DNA of 33,128 nt from an uncultured Bacteroidales bacterium (GTDB lineage: Bacteria > Bacteroidota > Bacteroidia > Bacteroidales > UBA932). The position numbers and the translations under genes were made by a program. The notes below the pieces were generated by a model. The model had not been told where the DNA came from, did no database searches, and worked only from the letters and a program-made list of their open reading frames with translations. This document shows positions 33,117 to 33,128 of the stretch, in pieces; positions within the stretch are counted from its first letter, which is position 1, and the number at the start of each line of letters is the position of its first letter. Location: the NCBI GenBank assembly GCA_945874155.1, contig CAMCFO010000030.1, positions 1-33,128 of the forward strand. The letters run 5' to 3'.

Positions 33117-33128
33117 ATTCCCTCCCTA

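Overview
The window looks like a chromosomal stretch of an anaerobic Bacteroidota, most likely Bacteroidales. The reasons are A-rich, Shine-Dalgarno-poor leaders before most starts, several promoters of the Bacteroides type (TTTG or TTG, a 19-23 base gap, then TAnnTTTG), short exported lipoproteins with SC-type lipoboxes, a receiver fragment of hybrid two-component type, and core gene neighbourhoods familiar from this phylum. The genus cannot be settled from the sequence alone.

Layout. (1) 1-7694, plus strand: a cell-surface accessory locus. It opens with the decaying tail of a gene duplicated from its neighbour. Then come a large Ig-like-domain lipoprotein, a small lipoprotein, an outer-membrane beta-barrel, a secreted beta-helix protein, an in-frame chimera of two gene fragments, and another lipoprotein. 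(2) 7745-10283, minus strand: a tightly coupled recF, DUF721 and pdxB operon. (3) 10448-11874, plus strand: a membrane-anchored TPR protein and a YebC/TACO1-family protein. (4) 11875-16667: a repeat-bearing boundary followed by a minus-strand island with a Fic protein (with twin operator-like palindromes at its promoter), a GH63/MGH1-like glycosidase, and an AAA-like ATPase with a PD-(D/E)XK tail. (5) 16779-20305, plus strand: a complete sodium-pumping decarboxylase, probably for methylmalonyl-CoA. (6) 20374-27646, plus strand: a V/A-type ATPase operon in the order E, DUF2764, A, B, D, I, K. (7) 27812-32925: large-subunit glutamate synthase and rubrerythrin, each with its own clear promoter. 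The window ends in a multi-hairpin structured element and a strong terminator.

How the genes fit together. Regions 5 and 6 form a likely sodium-bioenergetic block. The decarboxylase would export Na+ using the free energy of decarboxylation, and the proteolipid K subunit carries residues like the Na+ ligands of NtpK, so the ATPase could use or build the same gradient. GltB (ammonium assimilation) and rubrerythrin (peroxide defence) fit an anaerobic fermenter. The surface locus has no recognised pathway and is the main candidate for uncharacterised biology. The most unusual non-coding signals are the twin palindromes upstream of fic, a perfect 16-base inverted repeat next to the glycosidase gene, a 102-base duplicated hairpin unit after yebC, and the roughly 133-base branched structure after rubrerythrin.

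No rRNA, tRNA, CRISPR array or insertion sequence was recognised.
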